DNA from: Pseudomonas khavaziana
GTDB taxonomy: Bacteria; Pseudomonadota; Gammaproteobacteria; Pseudomonadales; Pseudomonadaceae
NCBI RefSeq assembly: GCF_019145205.1
Contig: NZ_JAHSTT010000001.1
Coordinates: forward strand, 496,001 to 560,000
Direction of reading: 5' to 3'
Length of the DNA stretch: 64,000 bases
Under the pieces are notes generated by a model that was not told the origin of the DNA, did no database searches, and saw only the letters and a list, made by a program, of their open reading frames with translations. Shown one piece after another: positions 35,585-42,743 of this stretch (position 1 is the first letter of the stretch; every line of letters starts with the position of its first letter). The position numbers were made by a program, and so were the translations under genes.

Positions 35585-35899
35585 TTAGGCTGTTGCTTTG
35601 ATGGAGATGCCGGCGGCGGTCATTGCAATGCGCACATCGATGACCGGAGCCAGGCCCATGGCGCAGTTGGCCGTGTCGTCCTTTTCGCGATCCAAGCGCC
35701 CGTCGTTATCCCAGGCCTCGACGGCGGGCAGGTCCACCACCAGGGTTTCGCGAGAGCGCTTGAACCAGTACCAGGCCCTGGCAACGCGTGGCACGCTGTA
35801 GCTGTCGCCCTGGCGCTGCAGTTTGATGAAAGCCACTGGCATCTTGCCGTTGTCGTCGCTGAAGGCTTGTTCGAACTGTTCCTGCATTGTCTGCGTCAT
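35585..35899 (-). CDS. Prophage hypothetical protein
   Basis: A 104-residue soluble protein beginning MTQTMQEQFEQAF, with mixed charged sequence (KLQRQGDSYSVPRVARAWYWFKRSR). Its start overlaps the stop of an 18-codon reading frame (ATGA). No domain recognised. Confidence 0.7.
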   Translation of the reverse strand: MTQTMQEQFEQAFSDDNGKMPVAFIKLQRQGDSYSVPRVARAWYWFKRSRETLVVDLPAVEAWDNDGRLDREKDDTANCAMGLAPVIDVRIAMTAAGISIKATA

Positions 35900-35952
35900 G
35901 GCTTGCTCACCTTGTAGATGAAGACGTAGGCGAACCAGAGGGTGGCGATCAT
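35896..35952 (-). CDS. 18-residue membrane micropeptide frame
   Basis: ATG at 35952 to TGA at 35896 encodes MIATLWFAYVFIYKVSKP, one hydrophobic segment with a basic end. Its start overlaps the upstream stop and its stop overlaps the downstream start, both as ATGA. GGGTGA lies upstream. The double overlap suggests it is translated, at least to couple its neighbours. Confidence 0.45.
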   Translation of the reverse strand: MIATLWFAYVFIYKVSKP

Positions 35953-36629
35953 GGCGTCACCCGCTTGAACGAAACCGCCCAGACCCACGGGTTGGCGACC
36001 CATGCATGCGGTCCATTGATGGAGTTCCACAAGTCGCTGAATGCTTCTTTGGCAGTCGGCCATGGTGTAACGAGGTTTCCAGGGCCTTCTCTACTTACCC
36101 ACGTATCGCTGCCGTCGCGCATCAGGCGCACACCCTCGGCTTTGGCCTGGTCTTCGCTGATGTCCTGCAACCGCTCGACGCGCACGTCGGTGATCTCCAG
36201 CAGGATGCGGCACGCAACCCGCGGCATGTGAATGCTGGGTTTGTACTTCAGGCCGAAGTCTTTCCGTGCCTCGTCGCTGTGTGACCTAGGGCGGCAGTCG
36301 GCAGCATAGGCGTAGCGCTGTAGCGGGCCGGCCGGGTCTGGGCGGTGCTCAACGCCGGTACCGCGCAGATCGATGAAAGTCTCGCGCACCCACAGCCGGT
36401 CGCCTGGCTTGCCGTAGGGGCAGTCAGCGATGATCTGTGCTTTGGCATTCGGATAAAGCCAGTGGCCGCCTCGCTTATTTTTGAAAGTCAGCATTGGGCC
36501 GATCATGTCGACCATGCGTACTTCGGGCTGCGGCTTCACCGCACGGCGCGTGACCGTCTTCCGGCCTTCCAGGATGGCGCGCACCATCGGCGCCGAGAAC
36601 AGGATCGGCCATTCCTTGACGCTGCTCAT
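35949..36629 (-). CDS. Prophage protein with ASCH/PUA-like features
   Basis: A 226-residue protein. The N-terminus (PILFSAPMVRAILEGRKTVTRR) and later CPYGKPGDRLWVRETF and ITDVRVERLQDISEDQAKAEGV are typical of phage ASCH-like proteins, a PUA-related RNA-binding fold. AGGAG lies 5-6 nt before the ATG at 36629. Role in the phage cycle unknown. Confidence 0.75.
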   Translation of the reverse strand: MSSVKEWPILFSAPMVRAILEGRKTVTRRAVKPQPEVRMVDMIGPMLTFKNKRGGHWLYPNAKAQIIADCPYGKPGDRLWVRETFIDLRGTGVEHRPDPAGPLQRYAYAADCRPRSHSDEARKDFGLKYKPSIHMPRVACRILLEITDVRVERLQDISEDQAKAEGVRLMRDGSDTWVSREGPGNLVTPWPTAKEAFSDLWNSINGPHAWVANPWVWAVSFKRVTP

Positions 36630-36901
36630 GCGGACTCCTTGGCTGGTGGCCATTTCGCGTACTCGTTTGGCGGAAGCTGATCAGTTACGTCATGGCTGGC
36701 CCATGCGAGAAATTTCTCCTTGGTCACCTTCGGGTAGTGCTTGCCGAATCCGACCGAAGGGCCGTCGTACTGAACCTCACACGAGCCGACCCACGTGATA
36801 GTTCGGTCGTTGATCGATGGGTTCCAGGTGGCACCGGCCTTGGCTGGCTTCTTTGCTCGGTAGGTCCGGCCTACCTGGAGTTTGAGTTTTTCTTCAGGCA
36901 T
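36626..36901 (-). CDS. Prophage hypothetical protein
   Basis: A 91-residue basic soluble protein (GRTYRAKKPAKAG, ITWVGSCEVQYDG, YPKVTKEKFLAWA). Its stop overlaps the start of the ASCH-like gene, so the two are coupled. Not recognised. Confidence 0.7.
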   Translation of the reverse strand: MPEEKLKLQVGRTYRAKKPAKAGATWNPSINDRTITWVGSCEVQYDGPSVGFGKHYPKVTKEKFLAWASHDVTDQLPPNEYAKWPPAKESA

Positions 36902-36980
36902 GACTTCGTCCTTGCCGCTATAGCGGCTGACTTTGAAGGGGGAGGGGTTACAGGTTTTGCGCGGGAGTACGGATGTACTC

Positions 36981-37445
36981 CTATCGGGATTTTGCGCTCT
37001 GCCACGACAACTCTAGGGCGTCTTCGCCTTGCTGAGTCATTTCCCACAGTGCAGGGCTGCGCTGCACACGATTCAGTAGGCCGAGCTGGGTGAGCAGGTC
37101 AAACCAATGCCGTCCGATGTCCGCACCTTGGCCGTCGTCCGCGCACTCCTGGAAGCGTTCCAGTTTGCGGATGACCTTTTCGGCGAATGGATGCATCGCT
37201 GTCGCCACTGTCAATTTTTGCTGCTGGGCGTCACGCTGACCCTCAATTCGGCAAAGAAGACTACCGCGATAAGCCAGGCTTTCCTTAATCTCTGAAAGCT
37301 CGGCCAGAGCCGCGTCACGCTCGGCGGTTACCCGGTCGAAGTCTGAGGCGAGCACGACCAAGCGCTCTTCTGTACCCATCCGGCGCCCAGGCAAATCCAA
37401 GAACATCCCATGCCAGTCAGCCTGATACCGTTTAGCTTCGCTCAT
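36981..37445 (-). CDS. Prophage hypothetical protein with coiled coil
   Basis: 154 residues. A central heptad-rich stretch (about 30-85: SDFDRVTAERDAALAELSEIKESL) predicts a coiled coil, and the C-terminal part resembles a small helical domain. Its start overlaps the stop of the DUF4406 gene. Function unknown. Confidence 0.7.
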   Translation of the reverse strand: MSEAKRYQADWHGMFLDLPGRRMGTEERLVVLASDFDRVTAERDAALAELSEIKESLAYRGSLLCRIEGQRDAQQQKLTVATAMHPFAEKVIRKLERFQECADDGQGADIGRHWFDLLTQLGLLNRVQRSPALWEMTQQGEDALELSWQSAKSR

Positions 37446-37753
37446 ACAGCCTCCCTCGTTACCAGATCATGGGCATCCACAACGGTCATGCCGAGCTTCT
37501 CGGCGATCAGCACTTCCAGCTTTGCGCCCTTTGAATGCTCCCAACCGGGCAGGGTGGCCACGGTGTCGCAGTCCATCAGGGCGGCAATGTCGCGGCGCAT
37601 ACAGTCGGTCCAGGTGCCGCCTTCTGGGTTGATCTCGGCGGGGTTGGTGACGGTGTGGCCGCTGGCGCGAAGGCTGGCGGTCATGCTGTGGAAGGTGGGG
37701 AAGTTCAGCCCTGGCAAGCCGCTCATGGGCCCGCTGAGGTAAATTCGTTTCAC
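37442..37753 (-). CDS. DUF4406 (nucleoside 2-deoxyribosyltransferase-like) protein
   Basis: 103 residues from a GTG at 37753 that has AAGGA 7 nt upstream. The ATG seven codons earlier has no ribosome-binding site. The start KRIYLSGPMSGLPGLNFPTFHS and the DCDTVATLPGWEHSKGAKLEVLIAEKLG block are the DUF4406 signature. This Rossmann-like fold is common in phages and perhaps acts in nucleotide metabolism. Confidence 0.82.
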   Translation of the reverse strand: MKRIYLSGPMSGLPGLNFPTFHSMTASLRASGHTVTNPAEINPEGGTWTDCMRRDIAALMDCDTVATLPGWEHSKGAKLEVLIAEKLGMTVVDAHDLVTREAV

Positions 37754-37797
37754 GGGGAGTCCTTGCCGGGCCATGCCCGGGCGGTGGAGTGGGGGAG

Positions 37798-38721
37798 TTA
37801 TGCGGCTTCGAGATAAGCTTCGATCACTCGCTGTCCGGCCAGCGGCGGTACTGCGTTGCCCGCCATGTGCATGGTCAGCCGGTGGTTGTCAGGTCGCAGG
37901 GTATTGGTCGGGAATGACTGGGCTGCCAGAGCCTCATTAGCGCTGAGCATTCTCATCTCGTTGCCGCGTACCAGCGCCCACCGATCCAGCGTGGTGATGG
38001 TGCCGATTGGTCTGCCCATGTCTCTGCCCGTGAGTCCAGAGCCTTTGCCGTAGTAGGGCATGATGAACTGATCACCGAAGCGATCCCTGCCGTTAGCCAC
38101 GCGCGCGAGAGTTGCCGCGGCACGACCAGGCTTGTCTATGAGCGACCATTTTCCAGAGTTGAAATCAAGGAAGCTGGTGGCCGGAACATGCTCATGCCGC
38201 TGTATTTGGAGCAGTAGTGGCGCCCTGCTGCGGGTCAGAACCAGAAACAGACGAATACGATGCTGGGGAACGCCAAGGTCGGCGCAGTCGACGATGTGCG
38301 GCGCAACCTGGTATCCAAGAGCCTGAACAGCTGCGAGCCAGGCTGGATATAGCGCCCAGTCCATGAACTCGGCCACGTTCTCCAGTAGGCCGCCTTCGGG
38401 TCTGTGAAATTCAAGCGCAGAGACAACCGCCCAGGCAGTCGAGCGGCTCGCGTCGTGCTGCGGATTACCCGATGACTTGCCACGCGCCTTTGAATGGCCC
38501 TGGCAACACGGTGACGCCAGAAGCAAATCATGCCTGGGAACCGTTTCCCACTTGGCCTGGTGAAGGTCTTGGCATACATGCTGGGTGCCTGGGTGGTTGG
38601 CGCTGTGCCATTTGACGGCTTCAGGCCAATGGTTGGCAGCCCAAAGAACGTTAACGCCGGCAGCGCGTGCACCAGTACTCCATCCGCCCAGCCCGGCGAA
38701 CAAATCGATTGCTGTTGTCAT
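37798..38721 (-). CDS. DNA (cytosine-5) methyltransferase
   Basis: A 307-residue C5 methyltransferase. Motif I is IDLFAGLGGWSTGARAAG. Motif IV is SPCCQGHS with catalytic Cys73, where the usual PPCQ is PCCQ. Motif VI is LLENVAEF, motif VIII QHRIRLFLV, and motif X GNAVPP. No cognate restriction gene is visible, so it is probably an orphan phage methylase protecting or marking DNA. It starts 8 bp after the reverse transcriptase stop, in the same transcript, with a poor ribosome-binding site. Confidence 0.92.
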   Translation of the reverse strand: MTTAIDLFAGLGGWSTGARAAGVNVLWAANHWPEAVKWHSANHPGTQHVCQDLHQAKWETVPRHDLLLASPCCQGHSKARGKSSGNPQHDASRSTAWAVVSALEFHRPEGGLLENVAEFMDWALYPAWLAAVQALGYQVAPHIVDCADLGVPQHRIRLFLVLTRSRAPLLLQIQRHEHVPATSFLDFNSGKWSLIDKPGRAAATLARVANGRDRFGDQFIMPYYGKGSGLTGRDMGRPIGTITTLDRWALVRGNEMRMLSANEALAAQSFPTNTLRPDNHRLTMHMAGNAVPPLAGQRVIEAYLEAA

Positions 38722-38728
38722 TATGAAT

Positions 38729-39886
38729 TTACCGTTTCTGAAAGGTTTTGGTCAGCGCCGAGTTGACGCTGTTGCCGCGCTTCAGCACGACGCGGGCGAG
38801 TGCCGCCCGGTCTTTCTCGCTGTGGCTGGCCTGACTGAGCAGGCCGAAGTAGCTGTTGGCCGTCTCGCGTAGATCCTCGGCTGGTGCTGCGGCCGTTCGC
38901 TTCAATGCCTGGGCCAGTGATCGCTTGCGAGTGGTACGCCGCCAGGGCTTGATGACGTGGCCCACGAAGTCGACGCCGCGATCCACTGGCTGCAGGATCG
39001 TCTTCGTGGGGTTGAGCTTGGCGCCGAGCCTCGGCAGGAATGCTTCGACCTCGGCCAGCCACTGGTTAAGTTGCTGCGGTGACTCATGCAGAAAGACGAA
39101 GTCGTCCACGTAGCGTATGTAGTGCTTTGCGCGCAGCGTGTGCTTGGCGAACTGGTCCAGGGCATCGAGGTAGACGTTGGCGAAGAACTGCGACGACAGG
39201 TTGCCGATCGGCAGGCCGAGGCTTGCGGGCTGCGCGACCAGGCGCTTGTGCTGTGGCACCCGGTTGAACAGGTGGGCCGGGCTTCGCGTCTCGTAATCCT
39301 CACGCGGGTCGTGCATGAGGATCTGCGTTGCCAGGGCCAGCCACCAGGGTTCGGTGATCCTTGCCTCCAGCTGCTTGCGCAGCACCGCCTTGTCGATGGC
39401 GACGAAGAAGTTGGCCAGGTCGCACTTGAGGTAGAAGATCGGCTTCGACCAGTTCTCGCTGGCGCTGCGGATCTTCGATTCAAGACGCTTGGCGGCGTAC
39501 AGCGTGCCGCGCCCTGGGATGCATGCGCAACTGTCCGCTATGAAGCTGGCGTAGAAGCGCGGGGCCACATGGTTGTACATCAGGTGGTGGACGACGCGAT
39601 CCCGAAAGGCTGCCGCCCAAACTTCGCGGGCTTTCGGGCGGGAGACAACGAAACAAATGGATCGGCCTGGCCGGTAAGTGCCGGCAATCAGGTCGTCGTA
39701 CAGTTCCAGCAAGTTGATCTCCATGTCCTTCTCGAATTGTCGGGCACTCGCGGAGTTCCGCTTGTTGCGCCGACAGTCGTAGTAAGCCTGGACGAGATCC
39801 TCGAACTGGAATGGAGCAACACTTAAATCTGCGGACAGGGCGCGCGAGCCGCTCGTTGTTCTTGTCGTTGTTGTTGAGCCAGCCAT
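38729..39886 (-). CDS. Diversity-generating retroelement reverse transcriptase
   Basis: 385 residues from the ATG at 39886. The fingers/palm begin at FEDLVQAYYDCRRNKRNSASARQFE, typical of DGR enzymes. The DGR-specific GLPIGNLSSQ (224-233) replaces the QGxxxSP of other reverse transcriptases. The catalytic YVDD is at 259-262. The first in-frame ATG lies inside the template repeat. A TTG at 39892 and no later start before conserved sequence are the alternatives, so the true N-terminus is uncertain. It copies the template RNA with adenine-directed errors for transfer into the two variable repeats. Downstream of avd and the template repeat, upstream of the methylase. Confidence 0.95.
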   Translation of the reverse strand: MAGSTTTTRTTSGSRALSADLSVAPFQFEDLVQAYYDCRRNKRNSASARQFEKDMEINLLELYDDLIAGTYRPGRSICFVVSRPKAREVWAAAFRDRVVHHLMYNHVAPRFYASFIADSCACIPGRGTLYAAKRLESKIRSASENWSKPIFYLKCDLANFFVAIDKAVLRKQLEARITEPWWLALATQILMHDPREDYETRSPAHLFNRVPQHKRLVAQPASLGLPIGNLSSQFFANVYLDALDQFAKHTLRAKHYIRYVDDFVFLHESPQQLNQWLAEVEAFLPRLGAKLNPTKTILQPVDRGVDFVGHVIKPWRRTTRKRSLAQALKRTAAAPAEDLRETANSYFGLLSQASHSEKDRAALARVVLKRGNSVNSALTKTFQKR

Positions 39887-39928
39887 CTTCAAAGTCCATG
39901 TTGTAGGCGTTGTTGGCGGAGCGCTGCG
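39829..39928 (-). repeat. DGR template repeat (TR)
   Basis: A 100-bp sequence nearly identical to two downstream-gene ends. Read leftward it holds eight AAC codons and 28 adenines in all. It overlaps the 5' end of the reverse transcriptase frame. The GC-rich 20-nt end (CTCGCGCGCCCTGTCCGCAG) is invariant in all three copies and is the likely initiation-of-mutagenic-homology region. Confidence 0.95.
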
Positions 39929-40098
39929 ACCTGTCGAGCTATCTAAATCGCCAAGCCGAAGGCATTGCCGATCAGCTTGGAAACTGCGCGAGACCAGCCC
40001 GGACGCTTTAGACCGGTGGTATCTGTTGTGCGCATGGCGGTGACCAAGAGGTCAGCGGCTCGACCAGATTTGGCGCACAGGCAAGAGGGCCTTAACCC

Positions 40099-40452
40099 TC
40101 AAGCAGCGGGCGCGGTTGCGGACTTCTTCCAGGCGTTTGCCTGGCGGCCAACTGAGGCCGTCATCATCATTGCCTTGGCGTGCTGCCCTTTGCTGATCAA
40201 CCCTCTGTTGGTGAGGGCGCGCAGCAAGTAGTTGAGCATCCAGATGCTTTCAAGCAGGAGGTTGATGTGGGGTAGCTTCTCCCGGGTCATGTTGGCCCGG
40301 CCGATCAGAACCAGGACCTGCAAGCACTCGTCCCGGATCTTTGCCCCGACAACCTGTTTCAGGTCGCGCGGGATGTTGCGCACCAGGTCAAGCGAAAGCC
40401 CGAGCAACTCCTCGGCCACTTTGTGGATTTCCAAATCCGTATGCAGCGCCAT
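40099..40452 (-). CDS. avd: DGR accessory variability determinant (Avd-like four-helix protein)
   Basis: 117 residues, helical, basic. It starts MALHTDLEIHKVAEELLGL and continues RDLKQVVGAKIRDECLQVLVLIGRAN, in the style of the four-helix-bundle Avd/S23-like family. AGGAGG lies 7 nt before the ATG at 40452; the frame to 40491 crosses the target-1 hairpin. Avd binds the DGR reverse transcriptase and RNA and is required for mutagenic cDNA synthesis. Position between target gene and template matches Bordetella phage DGRs. Confidence 0.88.
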   Translation of the reverse strand: MALHTDLEIHKVAEELLGLSLDLVRNIPRDLKQVVGAKIRDECLQVLVLIGRANMTREKLPHINLLLESIWMLNYLLRALTNRGLISKGQHAKAMMMTASVGRQANAWKKSATAPAA

Positions 40453-40473
40453 CCCTGGCCTCCTGAAAAGCGA

Positions 40474-40489
40474 GGGTGCTATCGCACCC
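40474..40489 (-). repeat. DGR hairpin downstream of variable repeat 1
   Basis: Read leftward, GGGTGC-GATA-GCACCC: a 6-bp stem with a GRNA-type tetraloop, 33 nt past VR1 and 21 nt after the target gene stop. Such hairpins downstream of VR promote retrohoming in known DGRs. Confidence 0.7.
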
Positions 40490-40509
40490 ATGAATGAAGA
40501 ATTGAATGA

Positions 40510-41103
40510 TCAAATAAACTTTCTGCGGACAGGGCGCGCGAGCCGCTCGTTGAGCTTGCCGTTGTTGTCGAGCCAGCCAGCTCCAAAGTCCATGGTGTAG
40601 GCGAAGTAGGCGGAGCGCTGCGAGCTCGTCCAGTGATAGGCCTTGGTGAACACATCTGGAACGGTGATTTCGAGGAAAGACGCCTCACGGCGCGCCATCA
40701 GGTAAAAGTCCTTGTGACCATCGCGCTCGTACGCGGCGCAGAATTGGGCGGCAGGGTGGTCGTGTTCCCGATTGCTGCTTATCAGGTAAGCGGTGTTCGC
40801 CTGGCCATCCCATGGGGATTTGGCGCCGTCGAGTTCTTGTCCGTAGCTGCCCCACTCAAGACTGGACTCAGCATCTGCGCCCGTCGGCATGATGAGGTAG
40901 TAGGGCTTATCGCCGCCAGGGAACAGGCCGCCGTTCACGCCGCCTTCGCCGGGCCAGTATTCGCCGATAGCTGGGATGCCGCTTGCGGTGATGGCGGGCT
41001 CGGCGGCGATGGCGAGCGTCGCCAGTTTCAGAACCACCGCTTCGTCTGGGCCACTGATCATCAGATCGCCACGGGTGTACGTGGTCAGTTCATTTGAACG
41101 CAT
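40510..41103 (-). CDS. DGR target protein 1 (variable C-type-lectin-like C-terminus)
   Basis: A 197-residue protein. Residues about 161-193 are encoded by variable repeat 1. The preceding region has CLec-fold sequence (GIPAIGEYWPGEGGVNGGLFPGG, WGSYGQELDGAKSPWDGQANTAYL, SSQRSA). The last part, GWLDNNGKLNERLARPVR, matches the template translation apart from adenine-derived changes. AGGAG lies 7 nt before the ATG. The variable surface probably binds an external or host ligand. It is not adjacent to tail genes, so its location (virion, cell surface or cytosol) is open; no signal peptide is seen. Confidence 0.9.
   Translation of the reverse strand: MRSNELTTYTRGDLMISGPDEAVVLKLATLAIAAEPAITASGIPAIGEYWPGEGGVNGGLFPGGDKPYYLIMPTGADAESSLEWGSYGQELDGAKSPWDGQANTAYLISSNREHDHPAAQFCAAYERDGHKDFYLMARREASFLEITVPDVFTKAYHWTSSQRSAYFAYTMDFGAGWLDNNGKLNERLARPVRRKFI
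40523..40622 (-). repeat. DGR variable repeat 1 (VR1)
   Basis: 100 bp aligned without gaps to the template. There are 10 substitutions (A to T, C or G on the leftward strand), every one at a template adenine. It encodes residues about 161-193 of target protein 1. Confidence 0.95.
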
Positions 41104-41167
41104 GGGATGCTCCTGTGAGTGAGATAAGGGTGCAGGTAGCCGGCGCTTCCCGACGAGCTTCTGGTCT

Positions 41168-41186
41168 GAGCGCCGTCCTGGCGCTC
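41168..41186 (-). repeat. Hairpin downstream of variable repeat 2
   Basis: GAGCGCC / GGCGCTC, a 7-bp stem with a 5-nt loop, lies 38 nt after the target-2 stop. It occupies the position of the GRNA hairpin after VR1, though its loop is not GRNA. It could be a DGR homing hairpin or a terminator. Confidence 0.5.
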
Positions 41187-41223
41187 CCGGGAATCACCTG
41201 CGAAAAACGAATGAAGAAATGAA

Positions 41224-41700
41224 TTACTGAATAGGCAGGCTGCGGACAGGGCGCGCGAGCCGCTCGTGGAACTTGGCGTCGAAGTTGAGCCAGCCATCTT
41301 CAAAGGCCATGTGGTAGGCGTAGATGGCGGAGCGCTGCGTACTTAGCCAGTGGTAGCGGTCATCGCGGAGCTCCACCAGGCCATCAGACATTGCCGCCAT
41401 CAGCAGCTGGCCTTCCAGGCAAGACGGGATGAAGCCATCCAGCTCCAGGGCCTTGATGGCGATCACACTGCCAGCCTCGGCCATCGCCCTGGTGTTGGCT
41501 TCGCCGTCGCTGTAACTGCCGGTGCCTTTTATCTCGACGCCGTACTCACCCCATGGGCCGCTGAGTTCGTCAGGCAGTAGGATCAGGGCGCGCTCGGCGC
41601 CGTTGAGCCAGTAGCGGGTGACGAACACACCGCCGGCCAGAGGTTGGCCGCGCTCAGGGAGTTCGGCGGCGAGTACTGTTTGCTGTGCTTGCTTGGTCAT
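41224..41700 (-). CDS. DGR target protein 2 (variable C-terminus)
   Basis: A 158-residue paralogue of target 1. It shares the layout GGVFVTRYW, WGEYGVEIKGTGSYSDGEANTRAM, YHWLSTQRSA and a C-terminal variable block at about 121-153 ending NERLARPVR-like. GGAG lies 7-8 nt before the ATG. It is the first gene of the DGR cassette. The two targets differ at most variable positions, which would give two distinct binding surfaces. Confidence 0.9.
   Translation of the reverse strand: MTKQAQQTVLAAELPERGQPLAGGVFVTRYWLNGAERALILLPDELSGPWGEYGVEIKGTGSYSDGEANTRAMAEAGSVIAIKALELDGFIPSCLEGQLLMAAMSDGLVELRDDRYHWLSTQRSAIYAYHMAFEDGWLNFDAKFHERLARPVRSLPIQ
41240..41339 (-). repeat. DGR variable repeat 2 (VR2)
   Basis: 100 bp aligned without gaps to the template, with 11 substitutions, all at template adenines. 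Variable codons include AAC to TTC, CAC, TAC, ATC and GAC. It encodes residues about 121-153 of target protein 2. Confidence 0.95.
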
Positions 41701-41757
41701 GGGGTTACTCCGGGTAAGCGCCGCCCTCCGTTTACCGGATGCAGCGAGTAGGGTGGG

Positions 41758-42069
41758 TTATGCTGGTTCGATACCGGTCTTGCTGAACTCTTCAAGCTGT
41801 CGCGACTGCTTTTCTGTTATCTCGAAATCAGGTCGCGACATGTTCACGAGGCGGGCCGACACTTCGGTGGGTGCCGCCGCCAGATTGATCAGGAAGGTTG
41901 ATACCGTTTCCTGCCATTCCTCAAAATCGTGACGCTCGCCCAGCACTTGAAGCGCATCATCGAGCGCTTTCGAGACAATCAACGAGCGCTTCTCGGCGCC
42001 GATCTTGTCGAGCAGCGCCTTCTCTTTCGCACGCTTGTCCCGCTGGATCTGGGCGTTGTCCTTGGCCAT
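41758..42069 (-). CDS. Prophage hypothetical protein, helical
   Basis: A 103-residue charged helical protein (AQIQRDKRAKEKALLDKIGAEKRSLIVSKALDDALQVLG). The basic N-terminus and ribbon-helix-helix-like middle could bind DNA. AGAGGTAGGCC precedes the ATG. Located upstream of the DGR cassette on the same strand. Confidence 0.7.
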   Translation of the reverse strand: MAKDNAQIQRDKRAKEKALLDKIGAEKRSLIVSKALDDALQVLGERHDFEEWQETVSTFLINLAAAPTEVSARLVNMSRPDFEITEKQSRQLEEFSKTGIEPA

Positions 42070-42150
42070 GGCCTACCTCTTCGATTTCATGTGCTGGCAA
42101 ATCAAGCCATGCCTGGCGCCGGCGTTGGCGCACCTGGTTGTTGATGCGTC

Positions 42151-42465
42151 TCATGGGGTGTCGGCGAACTTGAAGCCGTTCTCCTGGGCGATCAACGTCA
42201 CGCGCTTGATGTGCATGCCCAGGTTCTTTGCTGCAACGCTGGCCACGACACCCTTGGCTGCTTCGGCGCGCACGGAAGGTGCAAGCTTGTCGCGTTCTTT
42301 GCGCAGGCGTTCGTGGTGTGCCGTGGTGCCGCTGTAGGGACCGTCAACACCAACGCCGTTCGGGATGATCTGGGCTTTCTTGCCAGAGCCGAAGAACGCT
42401 TCCAGCTGCTGGTTCAGGTTGTCGATAATCGAGTGCCGTGGATCCGGCATTGGTTCGCCGATCAT
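42151..42465 (-). CDS. Prophage hypothetical protein
   Basis: A 104-residue basic protein (PDPRHSIIDNLNQQLEAFFGSGKKAQIIPNGVG, VAAKNLGMHIKRVTLIAQENGF). The C-terminal part looks like a small helix-turn-helix, but no family is assigned. Its start overlaps the upstream stop (ATGA). Confidence 0.65.
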   Translation of the reverse strand: MIGEPMPDPRHSIIDNLNQQLEAFFGSGKKAQIIPNGVGVDGPYSGTTAHHERLRKERDKLAPSVRAEAAKGVVASVAAKNLGMHIKRVTLIAQENGFKFADTP

Positions 42466-42743
42466 TGCGCACCGCCTGAGAGCGTTACCTTCACGCCATC
42501 TGCACGCGCCTCAAGAGCCTGGGCAAAGTTGCTTGCCTCCTTCCAGGTCCAGCGGAAGCCCTTCACCTTTCGTGTTGCGAGCTCGACGATGTGATACGCC
42601 TTACCGCGGGTGATGATCTGATAGCGGATCTTCTGCACTGGCTGCTCCTTGCCGATCAAGGCGTAGAAGTCTTCGGTGGCAATGCGGGAGCGAACATGCA
42701 GGGCCGCAACCCCGTCTACGCGCTGTTGAATTGATGCGTGCAT
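42462..42743 (-). CDS. Prophage hypothetical protein, first gene of the DGR-side operon
   Basis: A 93-residue basic soluble protein (KIRYQIITRGKAYHIVELATRKVKGFRWTWKEASNFAQALE). GAGG lies upstream of the ATG. It begins the run of leftward genes that leads into the DGR, after a terminator and a 600-bp non-coding stretch. Confidence 0.65.
   Translation of the reverse strand: MHASIQQRVDGVAALHVRSRIATEDFYALIGKEQPVQKIRYQIITRGKAYHIVELATRKVKGFRWTWKEASNFAQALEARADGVKVTLSGGAQ

Noticed and set aside
38729..39892. Group II intron maturase or retron as alternative for the reverse transcriptase
   Set aside because: No maturase domain, intron RNA or msr/msd; the SQ motif plus TR/VR repeats with adenine-only changes fit only a DGR.
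39480..39899. Frame starting MDFEDGWLNNN over the template repeat
   Set aside because: This is the template translated in the target-protein frame followed by antiphase RT sequence; it is the signature of TR, not a gene.
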